A stretch of 64,000 nucleotides of DNA from Cristatella mucedo (lineage: Eukaryota > Bryozoa > Phylactolaemata > Cristatellidae), in NCBI GenBank assembly GCA_009760855.2, contig WPIO01000003.1, positions 7,167,001 through 7,231,000 of the forward strand. The letters run 5' to 3'. Shown piece by piece: positions 44,483 to 54,974 of the stretch. Every line of letters begins with the position of its first letter. Position 1 is the stretch's first letter. The translations under genes and the position numbers were made by a program. A model generated the notes under the pieces. That model did not search any database. It was not told the DNA's origin and saw only the letters and a list, made by a program, of their open reading frames with translations.

Positions 44483-44855
44483 GGCGCCTGTCGCGGGAAG
44501 TTTCCGTAAGGCTAACTAAGCCGAGTATAGTGGCGCGTCGGCTGGATATGTGCGAAGGCAACATCGTCCCCTCAACCGGAGAGCTTTGACCTTTCTCGGC
44601 TGTCAGCGAAAGAGCAACGCACGCGGAGCTCTCAGCTCCTCGCATCGTTTTTTGTGACCCGCCGCCTGGGGCTGACCAACTGGTTTAATTCTGTTCGTAG
44701 AAAACCGCAAAGCCAGCGCTGCGCGAGCTCTTTGGAACCACGGCGACGCGCCCGCCGCCGCGAGACAGCGCCGTCGCGCGGCGTCCCGGAAGGCGTCTCG
44801 CGGTCTGGCCGTCTCCGGGAAGTCGGGCTATCGCTCGCTCGCCGAGCGCGACCTC

Positions 44856-46880
44856 TCAGCAGCTTCCGGCTGCCCTGGCAAGCGACTCCTCGCTGCCGCT
44901 GCTGGAGCTAATCAGCTGCGAAAGGCTCGTGTGCTGCGGCTCGACCTCGAGGTGGAACGAATCGAGCGATGACTTGCCGCTCCAGGCGTCGGCGGCCGTG
45001 GCGACGGCGGCGGCGGCTTTCGTCGGCGGAGCGTATGCGCCACGACCGCCGCCGCCGCCGCGGCGGCCGCCGCCTTTCCGGCGCGCCGACGTGCGGATTT
45101 GTGCAGTGCTCATGAGCGCTGCCGCCTCGCGCCGCCCCGCCGCGTCGGCCGCGGAGTCGCAGCGTCCGCTTCCGGCGGCGCCGTCGCGCGACGGTGCGTC
45201 GTCGACGCAGGGCAGCCGCGGGAGTCGCGCGGCGAGCGGCACGCCGAGCGACGACCGGAGCAGGCCGACGAGTAGCTCGCGAAAGCGCCTGCTCATCGAG
45301 CAGTAGAGCGCGAAGTTGACGGAGAAGGCGACCAGAGTGGCCAGGTCGATCAGATCGCCGAGCATGTTGTACGCCTGGTGGTGGCACGGGTCGATGGCCG
45401 ACGCGATGACCAGGCAGCCGTGCGGCAGCTCGACGGCGAGGAACAAGACGACGACGGCGAGCAGCATGCGCGTCGTGCGCACGTGCTCGCGACTTCCGGC
45501 CGCGGCGGCGGCGGCGTTCTGCCGCTCGCCGTGACTTCCGCACCGGCCGGCCGCAGCGGCGCCTCCTCCTCTTCCGTCCGCCGCCGCCGCCGCGCACGAG
45601 CCGCGGTCCGCGTTGAGGTGAGGCGACGGCGGCCGCGGCAGAGGCCTCAGCGCGCTGCTCCTCTCGAAGCCTCCGCGTCCTCCTTCTTCTTCGTCATCGT
45701 GTGCCGCCTCGCGGAGCCTCGCTATCGCTGGCGGTGTGGCGCGGCGCGCGCCGGCCGCCGCCGCCGCCGACGACGACGACAGCGGCGTCTGGCTGTAGAG
45801 ACGCATGCGCCTGTGCCGCGCATCGCGCAGCAGGCCCACGAGCAGGCCGGTGAGCACGAGCAGCAGCAGGCTCGGCACAATCTTGCCGAGCAGGCCGTAC
45901 AGCCAGTAGTTGATGCGCGGCAGGTGCTCGTCGTGCAGGAATGGCGAGCTGCCGTTGACCGTGTACGCTACCGCCGCCGCCGGCGGCGGCGGATCGCCGC
46001 CGCCGTAGCCGCCGCCGTCGTAGCCGTCGGCGAGGTACGTGCCGTTGTCGCCGTCGTCCGTCTCCAGCGACGACGACGACGACGTCGACGAGAGGCCGGA
46101 GGACGGGCTCGGCCAGACGACGATGGCGTTGCGCAGCACGTTCGGCGCGCACGTGGCGCAGCTGGCGGCGACCACGAGGGCGGCGGCGAGCCGCGCCCGC
46201 CGCTGCGAGCACCAGTCGGCCGACTGCACGGGAAACTGGACGCACATGTAGCGGAAGAGCGCCGTGACGATGATGAGCCACACGCCGATCGTCTGCAGCA
46301 CGACGGCGGCGTTGACGTAGAGGAGCATGTAGGCGGCCGCCGCGTAGCTGGCCGTCACGAAGAGTGGCAGCCGCTCGTCGGCCGCCAGGTACGCGATGAC
46401 GTCGAACGGCACGTACAGCGCGAGCAGCGTGAGCTGGACGAGCGCGAGCAGCGTGAGCAGCGTGTTCACCGGGTTCCGCATCTGCTTCTTTGTCAGCACG
46501 ACGATGACGACCGCGTTGAGCAGGACGCCGGCGACGCACACGCACAGCGCCGCGTAGCCGTGGCCGTGCAGGTAGCCGAGCACGAACTCGTACAGCTCCG
46601 GCGAGCACGGCTCCTCCTTGCCGCCGCCGCCACCTGTGCCGGCACCGTCTCGGTCGTGGGCCGCCGCCGCCGTCGTCGTCGTCGTTGCTGACTCGGCCGC
46701 CGACGCGCTCCAGCCGCTCTGCCGCGCCGTCGCCGACGCCGACGCCGCAGCGGCACCGAAGCGCTCGTCGTCGGCCGCCAGCATGGCGCCTGCTGCAGCG
46801 GAGTCGCATCGGTCGCAACCGGCGACTATTGGCGAGTGGTAGCCGGCCGCACCGCCGGCCGTGCCATCGACGCTGGGCAT
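44856..46880 (-). CDS. Rhodopsin-type GPCR, myosuppressin/FMRFamide (DMSR)-like receptor, single exon
   Basis: An uninterrupted 674-codon frame encodes a class A G-protein-coupled receptor, expected at the plasma membrane and to respond to a small amidated neuropeptide. Seen: Ala/Gly/Ser-rich N-terminus (1-100); TM1 about 108-130; loop KKQMRNPVN; TM2 about 139-165; TM3 about 182-208 ending FRYMCVQFP (FRY at 209-211 in the DRY position); TM4 about 229-247; TM5 about 325-352; a very long low-complexity third intracellular loop (about 353-468); TM6 about 470-494 with FLAVELPHG; TM7 about 505-528 with NFALYCSMSRRFRELL. From family knowledge, TM3-R-Y-x-x-x-FP, a TM6 ELPxG motif, NFxLYCxMSxxFR and lack of the usual TM3 cysteine fit the DMSR/myosuppressin receptor group. 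The ATG at 46880 has G at -3; Met33 is an alternative start. The ligand is inferred. Codon use is extremely GC-rich with homopolymer Ala, Gly and Ser runs. No intron is visible. Confidence 0.82.
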   Translation of the reverse strand: MPSVDGTAGGAAGYHSPIVAGCDRCDSAAAGAMLAADDERFGAAAASASATARQSGWSASAAESATTTTTAAAAHDRDGAGTGGGGGKEEPCSPELYEFVLGYLHGHGYAALCVCVAGVLLNAVVIVVLTKKQMRNPVNTLLTLLALVQLTLLALYVPFDVIAYLAADERLPLFVTASYAAAAYMLLYVNAAVVLQTIGVWLIIVTALFRYMCVQFPVQSADWCSQRRARLAAALVVAASCATCAPNVLRNAIVVWPSPSSGLSSTSSSSSLETDDGDNGTYLADGYDGGGYGGGDPPPPAAAVAYTVNGSSPFLHDEHLPRINYWLYGLLGKIVPSLLLLVLTGLLVGLLRDARHRRMRLYSQTPLSSSSAAAAAGARRATPPAIARLREAAHDDEEEGGRGGFERSSALRPLPRPPSPHLNADRGSCAAAAADGRGGGAAAAGRCGSHGERQNAAAAAAGSREHVRTTRMLLAVVVLFLAVELPHGCLVIASAIDPCHHQAYNMLGDLIDLATLVAFSVNFALYCSMSRRFRELLVGLLRSSLGVPLAARLPRLPCVDDAPSRDGAAGSGRCDSAADAAGRREAAALMSTAQIRTSARRKGGGRRGGGGGRGAYAPPTKAAAAVATAADAWSGKSSLDSFHLEVEPQHTSLSQLISSSSGSEESLARAAGSC

Positions 46881-49668
46881 GGCGCGAGCCAGCGACAGAG
46901 GGTGCTCGCCGCGCGCGCGTCAGCCGGTGATCGCGCGCGCGATGGCGGTCGCTGCCGCGAAGCACGCTCGGCAGTCGGCCGAATTGCGAGCGCTAGTGGC
47001 GTCGCCGCCGCCGCCGCCGTCGCCGCCGCCGCCGCAGTCGCCGCAGCAGTCGCCGCCGCCGCCGATCACCTCCGATCACCGCCGATCACCGCCGATCACC
47101 GCCGATCGCCGATCACGCCGCGCTTCAGTCGCGCTCTCGTCCGCCGCCGCCGCCGTCGCCGCTGAGACTCTTCTCGCCCGAGAGGACGGAGAAGGATGCG
47201 GGACCGTCACGTCCGGACCGTCGCGTCGCTTAAGCTGGCAGCGAAGGTGACGAGCTGCGTGCGTGAGATGATGCGGCGTCAGCCAGCCGCGCAGGGGGCG
47301 GGGTCGCCGGACGTCTGTCGCCTGCAGTGCGCCGCCGCAGCGCGCTACGTCTTGCGAAGTGGTGAGAGAGTTTTTTTAGTCCGCCCCTCTTATACTGAGC
47401 CGCTGTAATAGCGCGTGGCGCATAAAGGACTATCGATTTTCCGAATCCTAATTATCGAGACAATTAAAAAACGAGTAGCAACCCGTATTTACTTTAGCGT
47501 AAATTATTAAGCTCATTGATGATTTTTTGTAAAGACGCGAGCAATTTGCAACCGAGTCTCGCGGCGCGGAGTCTCGGACTTGCAGTCACCGCGAGGGGAC
47601 TAGGCGGAGGACGAGCGGCGCGGCGCGGCGCGGAGCGAAGTGCGGCGTAGCGCGTCTGAAGCCGGACTCACCTCGCACCGAGACCGGGGCAGCCGACGCT
47701 TCGTCGAGCGCGCCCGCGCGCGTGCGCGCGAGTGGGTCCGAGCGCTGCGTATTCTCGCCTCCTAGGCCCAGGTGAGAGCGACTACTGATTGCCGCCGGCG
47801 CAGGTTTCCCGTCAGATCCGACTCACTTCGCCGCCTAATTGGCGCTCGCAGCTCGACCTCTGACCTGGTGTGCAGGCGTGCCAGCGGCGGCGGCGGCGGC
47901 CGTCCCTCGGCTATCGCTGCACGACCCGTCGCACAACGGCGTGGCCCGCGGCGCTCGCGCGCTCGCTGCCGCCGTCGCGCCTCCCGTTGGCTCGACGCGG
48001 CGACCGCGGCGCGCTCGGCGCCGCCGCCGCCTCGCTGACGGCATTTCGCGACGTCGGCGTGTCGTCGACTGGCCGTCGCCCTTCCGGCCAATGTAGAATC
48101 GTGTCATTGGCGCACGGTCGTCGACGCTCGCGACGTCGGCTTTCTTTCTGCGCTGCGGCTGCTTTCTCTTCAAGCCTTTCTGCCCTTCAGTGGCCGATGC
48201 AGAAGCACGACGTCGCGACGTCCGACGCCTCCGCTCCGACGGCTGCGCGTCCGCCTCTGCCGAGCCCGCCGCTGCCGTTCTGCGAGGCGGCGGCGGACCG
48301 GACGGCGGGCCAAAGTGCGGACCGAAAGGCGGGTTGTGGCGTCGAGAAAGTGCTCGGGCTGAGCGCGCAGCGACCGCCCGGGGTCTTCGTCGCGTGCTTT
48401 GTCTCCGACATCCAGCGCGTCGGACCTCGCCTCGCTGCGCTTGCGCGCGGCAGCTGTTGGCTAATTTAGGTCGGTCGCGGAACCAGACCCGACCGTCGCT
48501 GCTGCTGCTGCTGCAAAGCTGCCGGTGCGAAGGCTCTGCTTCTCTCGCCCCTTCTCGCCAGTGCGAAGTCGGCGGATGCGGCAGAGGACGCACGCCTTGC
48601 GAAGCGTTCCGGTATCGCACCACGATATCGCCGCATTCAAATCGAACGCTACGCGCGCGATCGGCGATCGCCGATCGGCATAGTCTCACGCCGACCAGTG
48701 CACGCCCTCGCCAGCAGTGCGGGGCTCATTAGGGCGAGACGCGGCGCCCGCGCGCAGAGCCTCTCGGTACACGAATATCTAGATTGCCGCCCGCGCCGAT
48801 CGCGCGTGGGCGGCTTTGGCGGGAGGCGGGAGCGGAACGTCCGGCCTGGGACTGAGCGAAGGAGGGCCTAACCTCAAGCTCGCCCGAGTGGCTAATCTTG
48901 GGCGGGAAGACGGACGTGGCAGGTGGACGCGGCAGACAGACAGACAGACGGCAGCGGCTGGCGAAAGCTGGAGCGGACGAAGCCGCCAGAAGCCCGCCCG
49001 CCACGCTTCGCGGCGCTCGCCGCCGCCCAGTTCGCCGCTCTCGACGAGGCTGCGGCACTTTGCCGAGTACTTTGCGGCGCTGCTGCTGGTGACTCGCAGC
49101 GGCGGCGAACCCGTCGAAGCCGTCAGCTCTCGCCGAGGACGTTTTTTCGGAATCGCTAATGCCGTCGCCGGTCGGCTTTTCGCGCCCTGCCGCCCTCCCC
49201 GAACTCGCTGCCATGCGAGCGCACATCCGCCGTCGCGCGCTACATGCTGCCGTAGCTGAGCTGAGCTCCTTCCGTGAGCCGCGCGCGCGCGCGCTCGTAA
49301 AAAGTGTTGCCCCCGCGGGTAGTTTTCCACTACATTCTGCACGCCGCCGTACAGCCTACGAGTCGCTGCGACGCCCTCAATGACAGCCAAGGAGCTTACG
49401 GGTCAAGCCGATCACGGTCAAGGCCGAACACACAGGTCAAGGTCATTGCTACGTCGAGCCCGAGGAGACGTCCGCGGCCCGACGGCGACCTGACTGTCAG
49501 CCGCAAGCCAAGCAGGACGGGCAGAGCGAGGCGCACAGGGAGCGTCGATGCAGTGCTTCCGCTTCCGCCGCCGCCGCTCAGCGCGTCGTTCGCGCTTCCG
49601 ACCGCAGGCGAGTGACGCGAGACGACGCTCGCAGCCGCTCTTTTGCATTGCGTCGGACGTCTCTCGCC

Positions 49669-49714
49669 TGCGCCCCTAGACGCGCTCGCGCGCTCGCGCG
49701 CGTCTAGGGGCGCA
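49669..49714. other. Perfect 17-bp GC-rich hairpin
   Basis: TGCGCCCCTAGACGCGC at 49669-49685 pairs with 49698-49714; the 12-base loop is CG-rich and can pair further. Confidence 0.9.
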
Positions 49715-49971
49715 CATACATAACTACGCTTTTAGCCGAGAATCCAGCAAATGAGGAGCCAAAGCTCTGTCAGTCTCCTGGACCTACGACGGCGGCGCAG
49801 GCGCGTCGCGGGAAAGGCGAAGCTGCTCTGCTGGCAACTCGTTCTCGCGGCGGCCGCCGCCGCCGCGTAGGTTCGCCGCGCCGAGCCGCAACCGCTCGCG
49901 GGCTGTCTTTCAAGCACTCTCGCGCTGCGGGCATGCGAAATAAGGAGGCGCTATTTCCGGCCCGCGCAACG

Positions 49972-50692
49972 AAGCCTTTGCAGCCTGTGCAAAACTCTGC
50001 AGCCAGGCTTGTCCGTCGTGAGTGTTGCAGTCGCCGCGTGACACCGATTTTCACCGAACTGCGCTGGATTCCCGCCAAGCAGGGAATCGACTTCCAGGTT
50101 ACGTCGCTCGCATTTAGGTCCCTTCATTTCTTTGACTCCAGCCTACCCATACGAACGACCTTCCAATCGTATCAGGCTTCGTACCGCCAGCTCCTCTGAC
50201 TCAAATAAATAAATAAATAAAATTCATGTGTGCGCTCTAAGAGAACCTAATCTCTTGTTCTCTACTCAGGCGCTTCACGTATGCTTTAAAGCTTGACCCC
50301 ACGACCTCAGCCAGACCTTGGTCGGGGCGAGCACCTTAACCGCTCGACCTAACCAGCTCGGCAACAAGTCGTATCGCTCTGTGCCTCGAAAGCACCTCAA
50401 ATCCTTTGGAGGCGCGTCTTTAGTTCGTAGGCTCGCAAAGCCTTGAATTCACTGTGCCTCATCACTGTGGCTCATGCCACGGCATCCCCAGATATAGCGG
50501 GATTTAAGCAGAAGCTGAAAACGCAGCCCTTTCCTCTAAGCACTTCCATCCTTGGTATTGGTAACTTTCGTTTTATGCTTAGGCGGGCTGACGCCGTGGG
50601 CGCGATTACTAACCGCGTGAACACGCTTCGCTGACAACGTATGCAAGGTGCCTTGGAAGAGATGCAGCGCTCTGAGGGGGCAACACAAATCT
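49972..50692 (+). mobile_element. LINE-A 3' end, split by SINE-1
   Basis: Left: VQNSAARLVRRECCSRRVTP, TELRWIPAKQGIDFQVTSLA, LHFFDSSLPI. Right (from about 50367): CACCTCAAATCCTTTGGAGG, IAGFKQKLKTQPF, then a diverged 3' UTR ending near GCAACACAAATC. GC content is higher than in other copies. Confidence 0.75.
50198..50366 (-). mobile_element. SINE-1 copy inside LINE-A
   Basis: Plus reading (AAAT)n, GTGCGCTCTAAGAGAACCTA, CAGGCGCTTCACGTATGCTT, ACCTTGGTCGGGGCGAGCAC, CGACCTAACCAGCTCGGCA. Complete from tail to head. Confidence 0.8.
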
Positions 50693-51059
50693 TTTAGAAT
50701 TGCTATTCTGGCTTGCATAGCCACGTACAGCATACACTAGCAAAAGCAGCTTCTTAATCAGCTATCTGCCCCACTCGTAGCCAGCCGCCTGGTTTATTCC
50801 CCCTGTCACCTGGCTTTCGTGGATGTCTCGAGGTTCCGTCGCGTTGCTCTAGCATCCCTCCGAAAGTCCTTGGATGCCGCCAACGACGTATACTCGCACA
50901 GAGTTTTTTAAGTTTTCGGAATAAGAAAATGGCCGATCCCGAAGAAGACAATGCAGCCTCTTTTATACGAGCGCTGATGGAAAGGCGGCCAGAGGTCTGC
51001 TCTTTTTGCGCCTGCGTTTTGAGCGTGGAAGTTGGCATCGAAGCTGTGCAATGTGTCAC

Positions 51060-51520
51060 AGATTCAGGAAGTAAATAATTTTAATGCAGGCTCAGAGATG
51101 CCCAGGCAAGATGATTGGTGGGCTAGCTAGCCATCAGGTGTATCAAACGCTGTCTAGCGCCCAAGTACAACTCAAGCAGAGAGACTCTACCTAAGCCGGA
51201 TTTCCTGATAAGGTCTTTACACACTTGCAACAGTGCTGTATCCATCAGGCGATTAGTTTTAAAAAATCCGATTGGAACTTACTTGCTAGGTTAGAAGTTC
51301 TCCCCAAGAGTTTTGCTGATCAGGCGCTATTCGCACAAGGACGGAAATTGAAAGACAGGCCTAACGTTGCTGAACTCTCCTGGTCTAATGTCCACTTCTT
51401 AATGAGTAGCTTAAAAGCAAACTTTCCAAGAATGCACAGATACGACCCAAGCCTTAGGGCCTATGTGCATGCATATTATATTAGGTTTGCAACACAGCAC
51501 TTTAGGAGGAGAATAGTAGG
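51060..51520 (-). mobile_element. LINE-A reverse transcriptase remnant
   Basis: The minus strand aligns, with many stops and shifts, to the LINE-A RT between LLKKATLDQE and DLSAAFDTID; the antisense reading is recognisably parallel to that of the 3.1-3.5 kb copy. No tail is attached. Confidence 0.6.
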
Positions 51521-51739
51521 CAAAAATCATAGAGAGAAAGATGATTAACACAGAGTTGCTGCGCACGTAGTATTTAAAATAAGCCGTTGACGGTCAGTCA
51601 TTAATGCGAGCCATCGAAGCTAGGCTTGGAACGCTTACTAAGCGACCTTTAAAGCTCGTTGAAATGATGTCGCCAACCTCTCCACACTGCAAGCAAGGAG
51701 CAACCGGGAGAAAGGCAGCCGAGCGTGCAGACTCAGCTA

Positions 51740-51835
51740 GGGCTAATGTCGCTAGGTCTAATACCACTAGAGCTAATGTCGCTAGGGCTTATGTCACTAG
51801 GGCTAGTGTCGCTAGGGCTATTACCGCTAGATCGC
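51740..51835. repeat. 15-bp minisatellite
   Basis: Degenerate units of GCTAGGGCTAATGTC with variants (ACCACTAGA, TTATGTCACT), about six copies; stays open in the plus frame as repeated ARANV-like residues. Confidence 0.85.
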
Positions 51836-52315
51836 GCCTGACTGCCACATTTTATAAAGCTGGTTCTACGAACAGCATCTGGCCACTCCTCTTCAGCATG
51901 ACCTCCAGAAAATAAGCTCCTGATTCCTCTTGAAAAAGTATCAGCCAGGAGCCGGAGCTCTCGCTGGCACTGGTGCTCTCAGAGAGCTCTTCGACATCCG
52001 GTATTTCGCTTTGGCGCAGGGTATTACGGGAGCTTAAAAACAACTATTCAGAGTGCTCAGCCTTGTGATTGATTGTCCAGTAAGCCGTGAACCGCTGCAA
52101 AAAATACTGTTCAGAGCCATTTTTGTCGTGCCCGTTCCGCCGGATGAGTTCTTCCCCATACTGACCTACTTCGTCTACAGCAGAGGTCGGAAAACACCAG
52201 CCTTTAGGCCAGATCCGGTCTAGCTAGTGCTCCACTCCGGCCTGGCGGCCCCCGAGTTTTTTATTGATGGATCCGTAGCCTAATTGAGTTGTCGTGGTTT
52301 TCTTCCCTTTCACTA

Positions 52316-53131
52316 CAGAGTTACTTTGACTTACGAGTATCCCAGCTAACGAGTTTTCGAGGCACGAGCCAGCGTCTTTCGGCCCGCTTCGCGCTTTGAG
52401 TTGAGAGCTAGCTGCTTGATTTTGTGCTCGATTTTGCTTCGCGCTTTTCGCAATAGGATTTTAGAGCTGCGACTTTGCTTTACTACGCACGGCTCGCGGT
52501 GGCAGCGCTTAGCCGTGGCGGATTTTCGCCAGAAATCGTTAGCGAGTGCAAATGGGTGTGCCAGCGAGGCAAGTAACAGGGGTGGAGAGATAAACAGCGT
52601 GAGGTTACTAAGGCTCGAAAGGGAAGGGCAGCGGAAGTCGTTCCGACTGCCAGGGCGTGACGTCAAGCGCGCGCCTGGTGGTTCCCTCGACGACCGACTC
52701 GAGCGAGCCTTCGGGGTTGAGACCAACTACGGCTGGAACCGCTGCAGTAAGTACTTTACTTAGACAGTACTGTCGCCTTAGAGATTCTCGCGCAACTAAA
52801 GACAGTAGGCGCCTCCGAAAAAGGCCCGGCCAGTAAACTGCACCTAGGCGATTCGTCCCCGGGCGCCCAATTCCCTTGGAGCGCCTCTGGTTGTACGTGT
52901 TAGTTATCTATGCACTTTGTTGTACTGCGTTACAACTAAAATGTTCGCTATTTATGAGTACATTTTGTAATTTTAAACGTCACATAAATCTGTGGTGTTT
53001 TTTGAGGGTCCGAAACGGATTGAATAGCATTTCGATTCATTTTTATGGGGAAAGTAGATTTGACATACATCTACTTTGAGTTACGAGCTCCGTCACGGGA
53101 CGAATTAAACTCGTAAGTCTAGGTAGTACTG
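52316..53131. mobile_element. DNA transposon with dissimilar ends (possibly Tigger/pogo-like), non-autonomous
   Basis: The right end, reversed, reads CAGTACTACCTAGACTTACG, then AGTTTAATTCGTCCCGTGAC and CCCCATAAAAATGAATCG; the left end reads CAGAGTTACTTTGACTTACG then AGTATCCCAGCTAACGAG. This pattern of CAG-T-ACTTGACTTACGAG ends is known from repeats in many animals; assignment to the Tigger/pogo group is from memory. A TA lies at 52314-52315 on the left; the right flank is not clearly TA. No transposase seen; short frames inside are not supported. Confidence 0.6.
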
Positions 53132-53812
53132 CACTTCTGGTTGCATTGCAAGCATTGGCTCGTGGAGTTTTTCTTTACCACCGATCTCGCGCGATTGTAT
53201 GAAACAGAAGCGCCCGAGTGGGGAGCGATGATAAATATTGTCTTGTAAACAGGAGGGGCATATCGATGCCGCCGAGCACGCCTACACGTACAGACACTTC
53301 ACAGAGGAAGACTAAGGCTGCTGGCTTGCAGTGACGGTTGGATCAACAATCGTCCCTCATCAGGAAGCAGGCCACTAAAGCTTCCGAGGAGGCTGCTGAG
53401 CGGTGCACTCGTGCCTCTTACGAAGTGTCCTTGTTGATAGCGAAGAAAATGCATGCCTTCACTGATGCAGACTTTGTAATGGAATGTATACTTGCTGCTG
53501 CCGACGTCATTTGTTCCGAGCAACATGACGCATTCAAGGCAATCCCGCTGTCTGCCTGCACTGTGACTCGACGTGTAGAGGGCTCAGCAGCTGATGTCCG
53601 GTCTTCGATGTACACGAAGTTCAAAACTCTGGTGATGTTCACCATCGCCTTGGACTAGAGCTGTGATATCAAGAACACTGTGCAGCTGGCCATCTTTGTG
53701 CGTGGCGTCACACAAGACCTGGAGGTAGTCGAGGAGTTTCTCAGCCTCATCCCAATAAAGGGAATTACAATCGGCAGAGATGTCCCCAATGTCTTCCGAC
53801 CGGCTTGGAGTA

Positions 53813-54139
53813 ATATTAATAATAATTATTATACACTTGATCAAGCGCCATCAGAGAACTCAATCTTTTTCTGGGAGCTTTGCATTTGCTGCAAAGGAAA
53901 CCCGATCGAATGGTGAGTGGTTTCATGCTTGATAAACAACATGAATAACATGGTTAGGGGATGACAGGCACAGGGTCAGCATGCAAGTGTGGTTAGTGGC
54001 AGCATGCACGGTGTCAGCACGCATAAGCACATACAGGACGAATCACTCAGACCCACTAAATGCTGTCCTAAATAGGTGCGTTTTTAAGTCCTTTTTAAAT
54101 GTGGTCAAGTCATGGGATGTTGTGACTCAAGTCGGGAGT
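53813..54139 (-). mobile_element. LINE-A 3' tail in the hAT, with 5-bp flanking repeat
   Basis: Plus reading TTATACACTTGATCAAGCGC, CATTTGCTGCAAAGGAAACC, ATGCACGGTGTCAGCACGCA, CTGTCCTAAATAGGTGCGTT. GAGTA stands at 53808-53812 and 54140-54144. Confidence 0.82.
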
Positions 54140-54189
54140 GAGTAGTTTTGACCTATCAAAGCTCGTCTCAGTCACTACTGAAGGTGCGC

Positions 54190-54388
54190 CTGCCATTCTA
54201 CTCACTACCTCAGCTGCTCTCCTGACTCTGCTATGCTTTCCGTTTTCTAATTGTTGGTGAGACGAAGTCTGTTGGCTACCGAATGCGTGCCGAAAGCCGC
54301 TTAGGCTGTGAGTGCGACATGCAATCCTCTCCTGCGTAACACTCACACAGTCTTTATGACTTTGTGGACATACAGACAGAGATACATC
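54190..54388 (+). mobile_element. LINE-B 3' tail in the hAT
   Basis: CTACTCACTACCTCAGCTGC, GAGACGAAGTCTGTTGGCTA, GCCGCTTAGGCTGTGAGTGC, CAGACAGAGATACATC. The hAT frame reads GAPAI before and AGSTKGL after; CCAT is repeated at both borders. Confidence 0.82.
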
Positions 54389-54829
54389 CATAGCTGGATC
54401 TACCAAAGGACTTTCGCAGCTGCTGATCGACCACTGCCGCTCTTTGGGCTTTGTTCGCGCAGGAGATGCGAAAGGTGCACTGCATTATTCACCAGGAGGC
54501 ATTGAGTGCCAGAGTGGCAGGCGTGAAAGACGTTATGTCTGTTGTAGGGAAGTTAGTGAACGCAGTGCTAGCTCGTCCTCTCAACCACCGCATCTTGAAG
54601 CATATCTGCGAAGCTGCCGGGGCTAATTACGGCGATCTGCGTTACCTGAGCACTGAGGTTCGCTGGCTGGCTCAGTCGTGGCAACGTCTCGAAGCGCGCT
54701 TTCGCTCTCCGCCACGAGATTGTTTCCTTAGTCAGCGATAGGGACTCCAAGGGCTTTGAAATGTTCTCTGACGAAGTTTGGCTTTTTCGGTTCGGTTTCC
54801 TCACTGAAATTAGCTCTCACCTTAACGAA

Positions 54830-54974
54830 TATAGTTCATTTCATTTGTATAGCACCCTAAGAGAACTTAATCACTATTCAGGCGCTTCACATGTGCTTCG
54901 GGGCTCGAGCCCACCATCTCAGCTAGACCTTGGTAGGGGCGAGCACCTTAACCGCTGGACCAAACCAGCTCGGC
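54830..54974 (-). mobile_element. SINE-1 in the hAT, with 5-bp target duplication
   Basis: Plus reading TTCATTTGTATAGCACCCTA, AGAGAACTTAATCACTATTC, GGGCTCGAGCCCACCATCTC, CCGCTGGACCAAACCAGCTC. ACGAA occurs at 54825-54829 and 54975-54979. Confidence 0.87.

Larger units (their letters stand above)
44640..49960. promoter_or_regulatory. CpG-dense region around the receptor gene
   Basis: Base composition changes sharply to GC- and CpG-rich from about 44.6 to 49.96 kb and falls back in LINE-A at 49.97 kb. It covers the receptor ORF and about 3 kb upstream of its start. The upstream part (46881-49960) has (GCC)n-type tracts (46990-47160), no LINE or SINE, and long frames on both strands that look like composition artefacts. 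A promoter or 5' UTR is inferred, not shown; no TATA box or initiator is evident. Confidence 0.5.

Noticed and set aside
45378-46691. Long plus-strand open frame (437 codons) opposite the receptor
   Set aside because: Arg/Ala/Val-rich shadow of the GC-rich receptor gene; the minus frame has transmembrane segments and family motifs.
47762-49390. Several 100-280-codon frames on both strands in the CpG region
   Set aside because: Overlapping frames of similar length on both strands, Arg/Ala/Pro-rich, without domains; explained by scarcity of AT-rich stop codons.
51225-51548. 107-residue plus-strand frame
   Set aside because: Antisense of a LINE-A reverse transcriptase remnant; the parallel antisense frame is seen at 3.1-3.5 kb.
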